Shown here in pieces: positions 1 through 11,859 of a stretch of 64,000 nt of DNA. The stretch's first letter is position 1; the number at the start of each line of letters is the position of its first letter. A program made the position numbers and the translations under genes. Location: assembly GCA_965153455.1 (NCBI GenBank), contig OZ234498.1, positions 15,252,001 to 15,316,000 on the forward strand, read 5' to 3'. The notes under the pieces are model-generated. The model was given only the letters and a program-made list of their open reading frames with translations, made no database searches and was not told where the DNA came from. Source of the stretch: Sphagnum compactum (taxonomy: Eukaryota; Bryophyta; Sphagnopsida; Sphagnales).

Positions 1-15
1 TGGCTAACCATATCT

Positions 16-984
16 TCACTGCTGTTGCTGCTGATGTTGCTGCTGATGAGGAGGAGGAGGAGGAGGAACCATTCCAGGCCGAGGGCCATACATTCCAGGG
101 GGTGGAGCTCCAGGAGGAGGAGGCATACCCGGTCGTGGAGGTCCGCCCATTCCTGGAGGCATTCCTTGGTGGCGAGGAGGGCCTCCCATGCCGGGAGGAG
201 GACCTCGCATCATCTGTGGAGGCCCCATGGGTCTCTGGCCATAGGGAGGTGGCATTCCTGGCCCTCCCATCTGCGGAGGAGGTCCAGGAGGAGGTGGCAT
301 TCCTGGCCTGGAGCCTGGAGCACCTGGAGGTCCTCCATATTGAACAGGAGGACCCCCTTGACCTCCTGGAGGTCCTACCATTGGCCGCATTCCTGGAGGA
401 GGTGCGCCAGGAGGAGGAGCTTGCATAGGTCGAGGAGCGTACTGACCTGGAGGTGGACCAGGAGGGCGCACCCCAGGAATTGGACCTGAAGGTGGAGTGT
501 AGGTCACGGGCCCTGCAGAAACCTGGGGAACGGGAGGTCTACTGAGCTGAGGTTGCATCATCCCAGGAGCTGGTCCTCCCACTCCTCGCACTGGACCTGC
601 AAGTCCTGGTTGCGCTTGTCCAAGAGGTGCAGTAGGAATACCTCTTCCTGCAGCCCGACCCACTCCTGGGCCACCTTGAGCTGCCGCAGCTGCAGCAGCT
701 TTGGCACGGCTTTCTTCCTGAGGTGGAGGACCTTCCACCGTCATGGAAATCACCTCTTCACCACGCAGTAGGAGCAACCCAAGAGTTCTTCTCTCTTCTC
801 TCTCTTCCTGGGATTTCCCCTTCTTCGGAGGAACTCGACGGATCTCCTCACAGTCACCGAGCACGAGGTTCATGTGTCGATCAAACGCCATAAACTTCCC
901 CACCAACTGTCTCCCATCCTGTATCGTTACTCGCATTCTCCAGTTTATATACTGGAGCATCTTGGAAGTCTTCGACATCGACAT
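16..984 (-). CDS. SmB: Small nuclear ribonucleoprotein-associated protein B (SmB/B')
   Basis: Core Sm protein of the spliceosomal snRNPs; it joins the heptameric ring assembled on the Sm site of U snRNAs and acts in the nucleus. Predicted 322 residues in a single coding exon. The start is the ATG at 984-982 ([11 protein letters not shown]), which matches the plant SmB N-terminus; the frame runs six codons further upstream only to a GTG, so that extension was rejected. The Sm1 motif lies at about residues 14-47 ([19 protein letters not shown]) and Sm2 at about 67-82 ([14 protein letters not shown]). The conserved GRAAGRG segment follows, then a Pro/Gly/Met-rich tail with repeated PGMPPP-like units that ends in a His/Gln run. 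The tail is longer than in the Arabidopsis proteins as I remember them (about 255 residues). The stop is TGA at 18-16; the 3' UTR leaves the window. The identity is secure. Confidence 0.97.
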   Translation of the reverse strand: MSMSKTSKMLQYINWRMRVTIQDGRQLVGKFMAFDRHMNLVLGDCEEIRRVPPKKGKSQEEREERRTLGLLLLRGEEVISMTVEGPPPQEESRAKAAAAAAAQGGPGVGRAAGRGIPTAPLGQAQPGLAGPVRGVGGPAPGMMQPQLSRPPVPQVSAGPVTYTPPSGPIPGVRPPGPPPGQYAPRPMQAPPPGAPPPGMRPMVGPPGGQGGPPVQYGGPPGAPGSRPGMPPPPGPPPQMGGPGMPPPYGQRPMGPPQMMRGPPPGMGGPPRHQGMPPGMGGPPRPGMPPPPGAPPPGMYGPRPGMVPPPPPPHQQQHQQQQQ

Positions 985-1345
985 TTTGTCTATTTCCCCC
1001 ACTCACCAAATCACCTTCCTCTCCTCTCCTCTCCTCTCCTACTCCTCTCCTGCAAGAACAAGACCCTTTCTACAAACAGTCCAACAACGAAGCAAAACCC
1101 ACTCTTCTCAAAAACCCCAACACCACAAAACACACGTAAAATAGAACCCTAATCGCACCACCACTCAGCAGCAGCGATGGATCGAGGAATACAAACCCTA
1201 CGCTAGAATCTCTGCACAACGGCGCTCGCTCTTCCGGATGGATTCTTGCCCTTCCCTCCTGTCGCGCGCCTACATTAGGGTTTGGACATTCTTGCGGGGC
1301 ATGAAGAAGATCTTCTTTCCCGCTTGGCGGCTTTTAGGGTTTGAT
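985..1345 (-). promoter_or_regulatory. SmB 5' leader and promoter with telo-box motifs
   Basis: This GC-richer stretch lies upstream of SmB. It holds a pyrimidine run on the + strand (repeated ctcct at 1018-1050), which is a purine run in the transcript sense. Four telo-box-like motifs (AAACCCTA or its complement) lie at about 1144-1151, 1193-1200, 1275-1283 and 1334-1342. Telo-boxes are typical of plant promoters for translation and RNP genes. No TATA box could be assigned with confidence, and a 5' UTR intron cannot be excluded. Confidence 0.6.
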
Positions 1346-1359
1346 GCGGTTTTAGGAAC

Positions 1360-3500
1360 GAGTTAGTTATAGTCTCTTTTCACACCGGGTCATAAGATTT
1401 TGTGCTAATCTGAGTCTGGACATGTTGTGACTCGACAGTTTTGTGTTCACATTGTAAGAGAGTGAGTCCAAGGCCTTGTTCACAACAACATGGCAACTTT
1501 GAGGGTTGGGCGTGGTTTTGGGAACAAGTTAGTTATATTCCCTTTTCACATTGAGTCATGATATTTTTTGCTAAGCTCCATTTTGAATCTAGACAATTTG
1601 CGACTTGTTCACATTGTAAAGAATGGGTCTTCCTGCTTATAGGGCCTTTTCACACCAAGTTATGAGATTTTGTGCTAAATATCCATTTTGAATAAGGACA
1701 TTTGTGTTTCTCAACAATTTTGTGTTCACATTGCATGATGGGTCTTCCTGATTTGGCAGCTTTTAGGGTTTACGGCGATTTTGGGAACAAGTTAGTTGTA
1801 GTCCCTTTGAGACCATGTTGTGAAATTTTGCATTAAGCTTCCATTTTGAATTTGGGCATTTGTGATACTTGATAATTTTGTGTTCACATTGTAGGATAGT
1901 CGTAGCGATTTATGCCATGTGGTCTAGGGTTCCTTTAAAAGGCCTTTGGGTGGCCTAGTGTGTCTCCGTTTGGTCATACATTTGTTACAATCCCTTTTCA
2001 CATGGGATGATAAAATTCATTGAATCTTGATTTGAATCTAAACATATTGTGACTCAACAATTTTGTGTTCATATTGCAAAAAAGTTGAAGGCTTGTTTAC
2101 AAAACACCATTTATGCCATGTGGTCTAGGGTTTTTTTAACAACTTTTTAAAAGCCTCTAGGTGGACTAATGTATATCACTTTGGTCACACATTAGTCATA
2201 ATAGACCCTTTCACACTATGACATGAGATTTTTTCATTAAGCCTTCATTTTTGACATTTGTGACTCAACAATTTTGTGTTCACATTTCATGGAAGTCCAA
2301 GTCATTGTTACAAGAACACATCCTTTATGTTGTGTGTTCTAGGGTTACTAAAATTTTGAGGAGACTAATGCATCTCCCTTTAGTCACGCCTTTGTTATTG
2401 CCCCTTTTCACACTAGGTGGTGAGATTCACCAAGCCTCAATTTTGAATGTGGACATTTGTGACGACACGATGATTTTGTGTTCACATTGTAGGAGAGGGG
2501 AATGCTTGTTTACAACATGTCATTTATATCACGATTTATACCATGTGGTTTAAGGTTCTTTGATAAAAGCCTTTGAGCATATTCATTATCACCCTCTAGT
2601 AACTCGTTTGTTATAGTCACAATTTATGTTCCACATTGTATAAGAGTGAAAGGCTTGAACATGCCCTTTGTACAATGTGGTTTAAACATTCTTCGAAAAT
2701 GCATTTGAGCAAATTAGTTATCACATTTTACTTACTCGTTAGTTATAGTCACATTTTATGTTCACATTGTATACGAGTGAAAGGCTTGAACATGCCATCT
2801 GTACCATGAGGTTTAAATATTCGTCGAAAATGCATTTGAGCAAATTAGTTATCACCTTTTACTTACTCATTAGTTATAAGGTTTAAATATTCGTCGAAAA
2901 TGCATTTGAGCAAATTAGTTATCACCTTTTACTTACTCATTAGTTATAATCACATTTTGTGTTCAAATTGTAGAAAGTGGAAGGCTTGTTTACAAGATGC
3001 CATTTATAGGGTCCTTCGAGAAGAGCAAATTAGTTATCGTCTTTTACTTACTCGTTAGTTATAGTCACATTTTGTGTTCACATTGTAGAAAGTGGAAGGC
3101 TTGTTTACAAGATGCCATTTATATCACCATTTGTAGGGTTTTTCGAGAAGAGCAAATTAGTTATCACATTTTACTTACTCGTTAGTTATAATCACATTTT
3201 GTGTTCACATTGTAGAAAGTGGAAGGCTTGTTTACAAGATGCCATTTACATCACCATTTATAGGGTTCTTTGAGAAAATCTTTGGGCAAATTAGTTATCA
3301 CCCTTTGGTAATTTGTTAATTATAGTTCCTTTTTAGAAGGTCTTGAGATTCATTAAACCTCAATTTGAATATAAACATTTATGCTTGTGGTTTAAGGTTC
3401 TTTTTTAAATGCCTTTTGGGTGAACTAATGTTACACCTTTTAAGGTTCTTTTTTAAAATGCCTTTTGGGTGAACTAATATTTCTCACCCTTTATTAGCTA
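1360..3500. repeat. Degenerate tandem array, units of about 115-230 bp
   Basis: At least eleven spaced copies of a ttttgtgttcacattgta core occur, for example near 1440, 1711, 1879, 2061, 2271, 2475, 2757, 2956, 3071 and 3197. Each sits among the same flanking words: ttagttatagtc, aaggcttgtttacaa, gatgccatttat and agcaaattagttatcac. Early units (1,330-2,550) are longer and contain a tagggttt word; later units (2,740-3,300) are about 113-130 bp and more alike. Nothing in it is coding: reading frames are short and follow the repeat. Confidence 0.85.
2811..2950. repeat. Perfect 70-bp direct duplication
   Basis: Bases 2811-2880 are repeated at 2881-2950 with at most the last base different. The unit begins gtttaaatattcgtcg and ends cattagttataa. 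This is the youngest duplication inside the larger array. Confidence 0.9.
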
Positions 3501-6500
3501 AAATTTGAAATATCTTGATGTTATCTTAAATGTGGGATTTGCTAAAATTTATAAAACCCTAAAAACACAAAATTTGCTTTGTCATTTTGGGGACCTTTAG
3601 AAATGCGAATCACTTGTTCCCTAGGCCTTGTAGTGATTACAAGGTCTTGTAACTATAACCAAGTTTTATACCTAGATAATTTACGACAAATATTAGTAGT
3701 TGCAAGGATTATAAAAAATAAAAAATTGCACCCCAATTTTGAATACCCCACTTCCAAAACTTAGGATATAAACTCATAAAGGATTATATTGGCTTGACCT
3801 ACCAATCTAAAGGGTCATATTTTATAATATGTTATAAGTTGCAAATCAAATTTTATGTCATATCCTAAGGTTAGTTTTCACATTGACAAAATGAATAGTT
3901 TTTTTTTTTCCAAAAATTAGTTTTTTATTATTTTTGAATTATTATTTTTCCATGATCTAGTATGATATTGTCAAATGAATAATGAAATTATTCAAAATGT
4001 GGCGAATGATAATTATAATGTGTGTCCAACCTAGTGTGTCCAAATTGTCTCATTCTTGAATCTCTCAGTACTTGAAGGTTTGTGGTTCAATCCTCACAAT
4101 TGAACTTTTTTTATTTTGTTAAAATTTCAACACAAATATTAAATATTTTTTCAAAAATTCGGCAAAACAAAAAATGATTTGATTTATGTCAAACCCATTC
4201 AGGTATTACAATATTGGAAAGGTATTGAAATTTATTATACTGAAGTGAAGTTGGGTGAAAAAAACATGGTAAAATAAACAATTTCTAATTTTTGTCACAA
4301 AAATTTATGAATAATAATAATAATAAATTGATGAATTGAAAGTAAAAATATTATTTTACGCAATGAATAATATAAGGATGATCCTTCATTTTATTAATAT
4401 AATATCGATGAATCGTATTTTCAAGTACATTGTTTTAATGCATGTACTTGCACAAGAAATTTAATCTTACAAATAGGTGAAATGTTAATGTTTTTTCTAC
4501 ATTCAAATTAATGAAAGATTAGAAGACACTTTATGTACTATCAAATTGTGCATATTACTAGTTATGACATTTTAAACTTCTAATGTAAAAATAATGTTGA
4601 TCATCATATTGACTAGTCAATTTCAATATACTTGTAATTTATTTTTATTGTATTAACATTTTTCAAATTTTGATTTATCTTACCATAAATTCAATGAAAG
4701 AATTTTAGTTTTTTATTTAGAAAGGCTTTTTATTTTTATTTTATGTTTATGTGAAACAGTGAATGAAAGCACAATTCAAAGGACTATTTGGAATGTTACA
4801 ATCATAATTTTTTTGGATTATAAATGAACTTAAAATGTAAGGCCATATTCAACAACTTAAAATATCCTTGTTATAATAGAATTTAATGGGGATCATATTG
4901 AAATTTAGAATAAATTTTTAAAATGATGACACTAAATTTATTATGTAGATAAAATGAAAAAATGTGAAGTCAAAAAAATGTCATAGTAATGTCAAAATCA
5001 AAGTTGAAAAATATACCTCATCAAATGAGGAATTTAAAATTTAAAAACTTTCCCAATATAAAAACTTATTATTTTAAAAAATTTAAATGCCGTGTTTTTA
5101 ATCAATTAAAAAATCATTTATAGTTCATTTCACATTAAAATATTCAACTTTTCAAATCAAATTTTGGACCAATCATGTGTTTAACGATATTTAGAAGGTG
5201 GTATACTAATATCTTGATAAAAAACAAAAGGGATAATTATAAGATTCATAGTTTGGTCATTATTATAAATGCAAGAATTTTAGCTAGTGTTAGATGTAGA
5301 ATTTCAAATTGTCAAAAATGAGTCACCTAACCATGCATTTACCCCATTTTCTTTAGATTTTAAGTGGAATATCTATATATATATTACCATGCTTGCATTC
5401 AGTTTCATTTTGAAAACAAATATTAGTATCACAAGTTATGGCCATTTTAAATGTTGAGGATTATGTTGCCAAAATGATTCCCAATCATTTAATGACCCAA
5501 TAAAAAAATCAAATCAACCTTTGATTGAAGAACTTGATATATCATTGGAAGGTTTTTCAATGAATGTTTTTCCCTTGAAAGGTTTCGAATCAAAAGGCAA
5601 AATGGGATAATAACCTACAAAATAGCAAGATTCATAATTTGACATTTTCATGACTCCCAATTGGGAATACAAGGAAAATTTTCATTTTATAGTAGCTTTC
5701 ATGAAAAATTACATAATATATTATAGGAAGAGGAGTGGTGTCTTTTCCCAAGTATAGGTTGTGGTGAGCCATATAAGTTCATTGTTTATCCATGCACCAA
5801 TTTAATTCCAAATGTAATCATCAACCTTTTTGTTTTGGTTCATGCATTTGGATGTGTCCATGAGCTCAACTTGAAAAGTTCATCCTAGTTTTATCTCAAA
5901 GCTCCCACAAAACTTTCTTGTTTCAGTGCATGGAATGAAGAAACACACCCAAAGGTTTCAAGTTTTTCATTGTATCGAACAATTTACCTCATGCCTTGTG
6001 ACAAGTCTTTGTGCCTACATTTCATACAAAGTGTTGAAAAATCAATAAACAAGTTAACAATTGAAGAAAAAAACCTCTAACACATCTTGATGATAGGAGT
6101 GGAATCAACAAATGAAGAAAACATTTAAACCACCTTTAACGTACATACAAATTTGTTCTAAATATATTTTATTCATGTGCAATCATCATGAAACGCATTC
6201 ACACATATATTATAACAGATTTTTTTATGTTTCATATAACAATCTAACCTAGACATGTCATATTGTGAAACCAAAGATGTACACCAAATAATTATTTATA
6301 ATGCTTATGAATAGATAAAAATATTTTTAAAATAAGGCATTGATGTTTCTAGGTTAGTGAAAGGGAATAAATGAAGTTCATATGGCTATGAAACTAGCGA
6401 TGAATTGTTGCAAATATTAAGAACTGAAAGATTCCAATATAAAAGATAAAGCAATACAAGAAAAAGGTGATGATTCAATGTTTAAACACAAAAGAAAACA

Positions 6501-8639
6501 TGTAATGGGTGCCACCAACATGTATTTAATAGTATCAAGAATAGGTCATGCATGCATGGTGGGTGTGACATCATGCATCATAGCAATATATTAATTATGA
6601 ATGGATGAAGGGCATGTGGGGTCTCCATACACTAGTGGGTGAACTAATATTTAAAACAATGCTAGAGCCGTGATTGAATTGATTGGTAATTGGAAGTTAG
6701 GCTAGCTATTTGAAATGCCACCATTTAATGTTTTATCAATAACATTGTTTTTAATAAGTTTGGTAATGATGACCTTTCATGCAACTAATGTTTGTCCATC
6801 TTGGAAGTCTATTAGGGAAAATGCCTTTACTTGTGCACATGGTTTCCTACAAAAGCATGTAGACATACCTCACAAGTTTTGTTCAATTGTTTATTTATTT
6901 TAAACCTTTCATTATTTAATTAAACATGAATAATTACATGTAGATATATAAATATATGGCTTCCATGCAAAGCCCAATCATTCCTAAGGTGGTTCATTCA
7001 AATGCTCATTATTGAAATTTTGAAATAAAATTAATGGTACGACAAAAGAAAATTGTATTAAAAAAATAGAATATTAAAAAAATTGCCTATCATAAAAAAA
7101 TGCAAAGGTGATTGTCCAAAACAATTCAAAAATATTACATATATGACACATTTGTCAACGTGATTTCATTTGGCAACCAAAATCAAACATATTGATCTAC
7201 AAAGTCATTTTTGAAATCATACGTTATTTAAGCTAGCAAAATATTCATTTTCCTAGACTGTCATTGTCCTTTGTTCATGGATATGCCAATCTTGGAATTG
7301 GGATGTATTTAAAAATGAATTAATCTTGGACATGGTGAAGTTAGATATGAAATAAAGGTCATAAAATACACCAAAATGAATCCATGACAAGATTTTACAA
7401 ATAAAATCATCCATCTACAATACATGCCATGGAATAAAATGTAAGTATAGGAAAAATGATTTTTTAATATGAATCAATAATTCATTAAATTACAAATTGT
7501 TACTACATTCTTAGTTTTGAACTCATGACCATAACTAAAGTAAGATAAGGAATCAAGCCAAAATGAAGTTCAAAGTATTGCAATGGCCAAGGATACTGAA
7601 ACATGCTCCTATAGAAAGAAGGATATGTGTGCAAAGGAACTATCAACAATGCATTCACATTTTTAGACCTAGGATTCTTTGGGATGTTTGATTATTTATA
7701 ATGATATTAAAATGTCAAATCATGTCCAAATTAAGTATCCTTAACGACATTGAAAAGGAATTTTGAAAAAATTATACAAAATTGCATTTGCACATTTAAG
7801 AATATATATTTTCAAAACCAATTTAATTGGCTCAAAATTCTAGACACCGAATGTCCCAACATGCTTTAAATTTTCCAACTTGACATAGTCAATCAAAACA
7901 TGACTTCAAATGGGCAAATCATGTCCATAATGAAAACTCTAATATGACATTAAAAAGTTGTACAAGGGCTACAAAATTTATGTGTTTACAAGTTTAAATC
8001 AATTACTTTTTTCAACATTATGGTGTTGTAAAATCTTAGACAACATATATATCAATTTTGGTAATTGGGATTTAATTTAATCATTTCAATTTGATTGTGA
8101 GGTACTATGAAACATGCTCTTAGAACTCTAATTATTTCTTTAAATTAAAACATTTTCCATTAATATCACTAGGTGGGGGGCGATTTTTTAATTTTTCAAA
8201 TTTTGATTTTGCAAATGTGGTACTTTTTAGCTAGAATACATTTTCACCAAAAAATCAACATTTTCCAAGTATTTTCCCAAATGCTTTGCAAATTGATGAA
8301 AATTTTCCAAAAAAATCAATAGGTTAGAGGGGTGTCATTTATTATATTTTTAAAAATTATTTTTAGGGTAAAAGGTAGTCAATCTATGACATAAAATTGA
8401 AAAAAAATAAATTGAGTTAAATATTTTTTTAAAAATGACATCCCAACAAAAAAAAACATATTTTGAAAAATATTAGAAAATATTGTTCATAAGAATTTTA
8501 AACATGTTATCATTTTAGCAATTGTTTGCAATTGGGGTTAAGTAGATTATCAAGATTTGTCAATGCAATAATAATAATAATAATAATAATAATATAAAAA
8601 GTGTTAATAATTACAAACCATTAAATAAATTCAAGTTAA
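3501..8639. other. AT-rich intergenic DNA without a recognisable gene
   Basis: Both strands carry only short frames with no domain I recognise. The DNA is AT-rich with many homopolymer runs and short simple repeats, such as (taa)n at 4308-4325 and 8568-8593. A tRNA-like B-box word is listed separately. Confidence 0.7.
4028..4110 (+). repeat. Possible tRNA-derived SINE head
   Basis: A B-box-like word, tgtggttcaatcctca, occurs at about 4080-4095. It is preceded by ctctcagtacttgaagg, which resembles the middle of a tRNA, and followed by a T-run and AT-rich DNA. The A box is weak and no target-site duplication was established. Confidence 0.3.
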
Positions 8640-9240
8640 ATCTAACATTAGTTTGGTAGTTCCTTAAATGGATTTAATGAATGGTAAGCAAAATTTTAAT
8701 TTAAAACTTATGCTCCAATCACAATTGTTGTTATGGACTTTAATGTTAAGTTCCCTTACACCAAACTAAGCATTTAGGATTTAAACTTACTTACCATAAA
8801 TTACATTTTAATTTAGATTTTTAGATTTTTATTCACACTTATAATATTAAAGTGCTTACTAATGGCAAAGTTAATGTTAAGTCTTAACATTTTTTCATCA
8901 TCTTCATTTGTGCAATGTTGGTAAGTCTCCTTTGAATGTTGTCTCTTTTGCTAAGTTGAGTAGGTGGGTGGGTAGGAAAACCATGAAAAAAGATATTGCT
9001 AATTTACCATTGATTTAAAGTGCCCATTTCTGGGATGTCACCTAACTTTAAACTTTCATTTCAAAATTTATCTTATTTGAAGATTTGATATTAAGTGAAA
9101 ACTAACTTAACATCAACTTACCACTCATTTAACATTGTGTGCAACTTAGGATGCCACTTAGGTTTTGATGTTAACTAACCTTCTTGATTTGAATACATCA
9201 ATTTAACACTAACTTAGAATCAAATGTGATTGGAATATTG
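8640..9240. repeat. Decayed copies of the 54.5-kb inverted-repeat element
   Basis: The stretch around 9,060-9,180 (cttaacatcaact, catttaacattgtgtg, taggatgccacttagg) resembles the internal sequence of the two elements at 54,538-54,973 (catttagcattgag, taggatgccacctag). The part from 8,640 to 8,880 also shares words with that element (caaactaagcat, acttaccataaatt). The copies are too worn for termini to be set. Confidence 0.45.
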
Positions 9241-9892
9241 TTAATAATCAAACTAGAAATATATATAGGTTCTTGCATTGAACAAAATGTTCAATCATAT
9301 GGTTATTACAACTAGACCTAGAGTCTCCTCATAGGTTTTGTTATGACTATAGTTTACGTATCAAGGATGGTGTAAAATATTGGTTCATTTTCTTCTTTTC
9401 TATATACAACATCTTGAAGAAGTTTGTCTTCTCAAAATATGAGTTCCATCAAGGTTAAGTATATTTGCAATTGTGGGTTGCATAGATAGGTAATTTGCTA
9501 ACATATAATGTTATGCTCTAAATAAATGGCTATTCTATTCTCATGTTAAGGACCAATTTAAAACAAACGTGGTCACGTGTGCTAGTGGTGGTTGGTGTTC
9601 TCGTGTTAATAAAATTACATGATTTCTTTCCCAAGGCTAATAATCATGAATAACTTGACATGATGTGTTTTTATTGTAAGTTGTGTCTAACAAATGGCAA
9701 TCCTTTTATTATATAATTTTGAACATCTTGCGTTATTCATTGTAATCACTTGTGGGGACACCCAAGTTCAGAATTCAAGCCTCTTTGACTAGCCCATTAC
9801 CAAGAATTATTATTTTTCATACTTTGAAACACTCCTCAAATAGATTGAAGTCTTGCCCTTTGGCCCACCCATGTAATGTAAGGTAAACGTCA

Positions 9893-9916
9893 GGGTGGGT
9901 GGGTGGGGGGGGGGGG
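9893..9916 (+). other. G-run with quadruplex-forming pattern
   Basis: Three gggt units are followed by an unbroken run of about twelve G. This fits the four-run pattern for a G-quadruplex. A second G-run lies near 10,646-10,658, next to a T-run. Confidence 0.6.
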
Positions 9917-10814
9917 ATATTCCCAAGATAAGGGGCCTAGGATGAAGTGGTTAGTAGTCAAATCCGGCCCCACAATTGTGCTAATGTTCCTCACCCGTGG
10001 GCTTCCCCCATTATTTTAAAGCACGAAATGAATCTTATGATGAACTTCAACATATGTGGATCATGAGGTGAGGAAGGGGAGGGTTCTTAGTTCTTACACC
10101 TACTCCCTAGGAGTGGAGGGATCTTGCACGTATAAATAGATATGCATGATAACCCTCCCACTCTTAAGGAGTAGGTAGAAGATCCGCCAACTTTGAGAGA
10201 TATTCATGGATATAAGGTTCCTTTGAGATATCTTACGAATTTCTCCATGTGCTTAGGGTTACAAGAAATGTGTTTGGTGACAAAAATTAGTTGAAGAATT
10301 GTGTGTCATCTCTTTAATGTTACGATCAATTAGTTGAAAAATTGTGTGTGTTATCTCTTGATGTTTGTGATCATAAATAGTTTATACCCATGTTGAAGAT
10401 AAGTCTACATGTTGAAGATAAGTCTATCTTGGGGGTGGTGAAGGTTTTGTGCAAAGTTTCTTAAGGTGTTATGTGTTATCCACATGTTGCTATGTGGGTT
10501 CCAAAGAAGTGTGTTAAACTCTTCTTTCAATAACCTAGTAAAATGTAGTTTGTTGTTAGTTTGTCTTTGGTTTGTCTACTATTGAGATGTTATGAGTTGT
10601 ATTGGGGTTGAAAACAGAGTTTTTTTTTTTTTTCTTTTTTTCTGAGGGGGGGGGGGGGCGCCCAATTTTGGCATCTAGAGAGACACAAATAAATAAATAA
10701 ATAAATAAATGAAACAAGCCAGTGCAACACATACAAAGGTCTTTAAAAATGGCCCAAAGTGACTACACATTATGAGGAATTATTTTAAAAGTTTGCCAGA
10801 TTTTTGACAATATT

Positions 10815-11235
10815 TTCTAGCATGTGGCCAAAATATAGCAGGATTCCTAAACTTTTCTACTTTCCTCTCTGACCGACCTGTAGCCAAATTTGGCTAAGTC
10901 CTCTTTTTGGAACTTTTTTTCTCTATTGTAAATTCAACTAATTTTGTGATTTTTTTAGAAAAAAAATTTTACCAAATTTTCCATATCACCTAATTGAAAA
11001 AATAAAAATAAAACCATGTCACAAGCTCAAACCAACAATAGTTCAATATTCCATGAAATTCCAAGAAAATAAGATCATACTCAAGGTTTTTCTTTTCTTT
11101 TCTTTTCTTTCAATTTGTGATATAGCTACCCTAGCAATCATTCACAAGAGGAATTAGCCAAATTTAGCTACAGGTCAAAGAGAAAAATAGAATAATTTAA
11201 GAATCCCTTGCTAGATTTTTTTCAACATGCTAAAG
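10815..11235. mobile_element. Foldback (inverted-repeat) element
   Basis: Left arm 10,815-10,896 and right arm 11,155-11,235 are imperfect inverted copies. Matching words in order are tctagca, ggattc(c/t)taaa, cctgtagc and aaatttggcta. The spacer of about 260 bp holds A/T runs. Partial similarity continues outwards on both sides (ttgccag and aggccaatt). Related words (tagcca, ttggctaaatcttc) recur near 38,630, 53,170, 56,310 and 57,390, so a dispersed non-autonomous family is likely. Confidence 0.7.
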
Positions 11236-11426
11236 CCTATTTGTCTAAATAGGCCAATTTCAGAAAAAAAAAAAAAAAAAAAATCCTCAAAATTTGGCAA
11301 ATTTGGTGACTATTTTTTTTCACAATTTTTTTTGGTAAATTGTATGAATGCCAAGTGGCAAAAATAAACACCCCCCCCCCAAAGCAGAATTAGTCGAATT
11401 TACACAAGAAAAGCCAGAAATGTGTG

Positions 11427-11606
11427 CACCTATGAGCGGCAGGGAAATCGGACCGTCCAAATCTACATCCAACGGCTGTTCACTTCCAAACTCATTGGAC
11501 GCCCTATCGTGCCAACTTCTGAGACTTATGTACACGTTCGTGAAATTTCGGCTCCGATGAGCGGTGGGAAAATCTGGCCGTTCAAATCTAGATCCAACCG
11601 CTGTCG
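11427..11606. repeat. Two imperfect 50-bp direct repeats, 125-bp spacing
   Basis: The word atgagcgg begins at 11,432 and again at 11,557. Each is followed by a matching stretch: gaaatcggaccgtccaaatc in the first, aaaatctggccgttcaaatc in the second, then tccaacggctgt or tccaaccgctgt. The repeats sit in the GC-rich DNA upstream of the epimerase-like gene. Confidence 0.8.
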
Positions 11607-11859
11607 ATGAGCTGCAGCTTTCCTTTCGGGAATTTGCGTTTGCCTTCGCTTTTTTTGGTTTTTGTCCGCTTCCGCAGAGCGGAATTGCCGTCGCAGACAG
11701 AAGACGGGACGACGGGCTTGTCGCTGGCGCGCCCCCACGTCTCGGCGACGACGGGGAGACGACGACAGACGACAAGCGCGTATGGGCCAAGCATATGGTC
11801 CCACGTGCATCTGCCTATCCTTGGGCTGGCGTGTCCCTTGGCGTTGGAGATAGCGCTGA

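Noticed and set aside
25-489. Plus-strand frames opposite SmB
   Set aside because: They are shadows of the Pro/Gly-rich SmB codons and have no independent support.
985-1002. N-terminal extension of SmB to a GTG codon
   Set aside because: Plant nuclear genes start with ATG; MSMSK is the family N-terminus.
11320-11790. A 156-codon minus-strand frame upstream of the epimerase-like gene
   Set aside because: It is Ser/Arg-rich, has no domain, begins in GC-rich promoter DNA containing direct repeats, and overlaps many equally long frames on the other strand.
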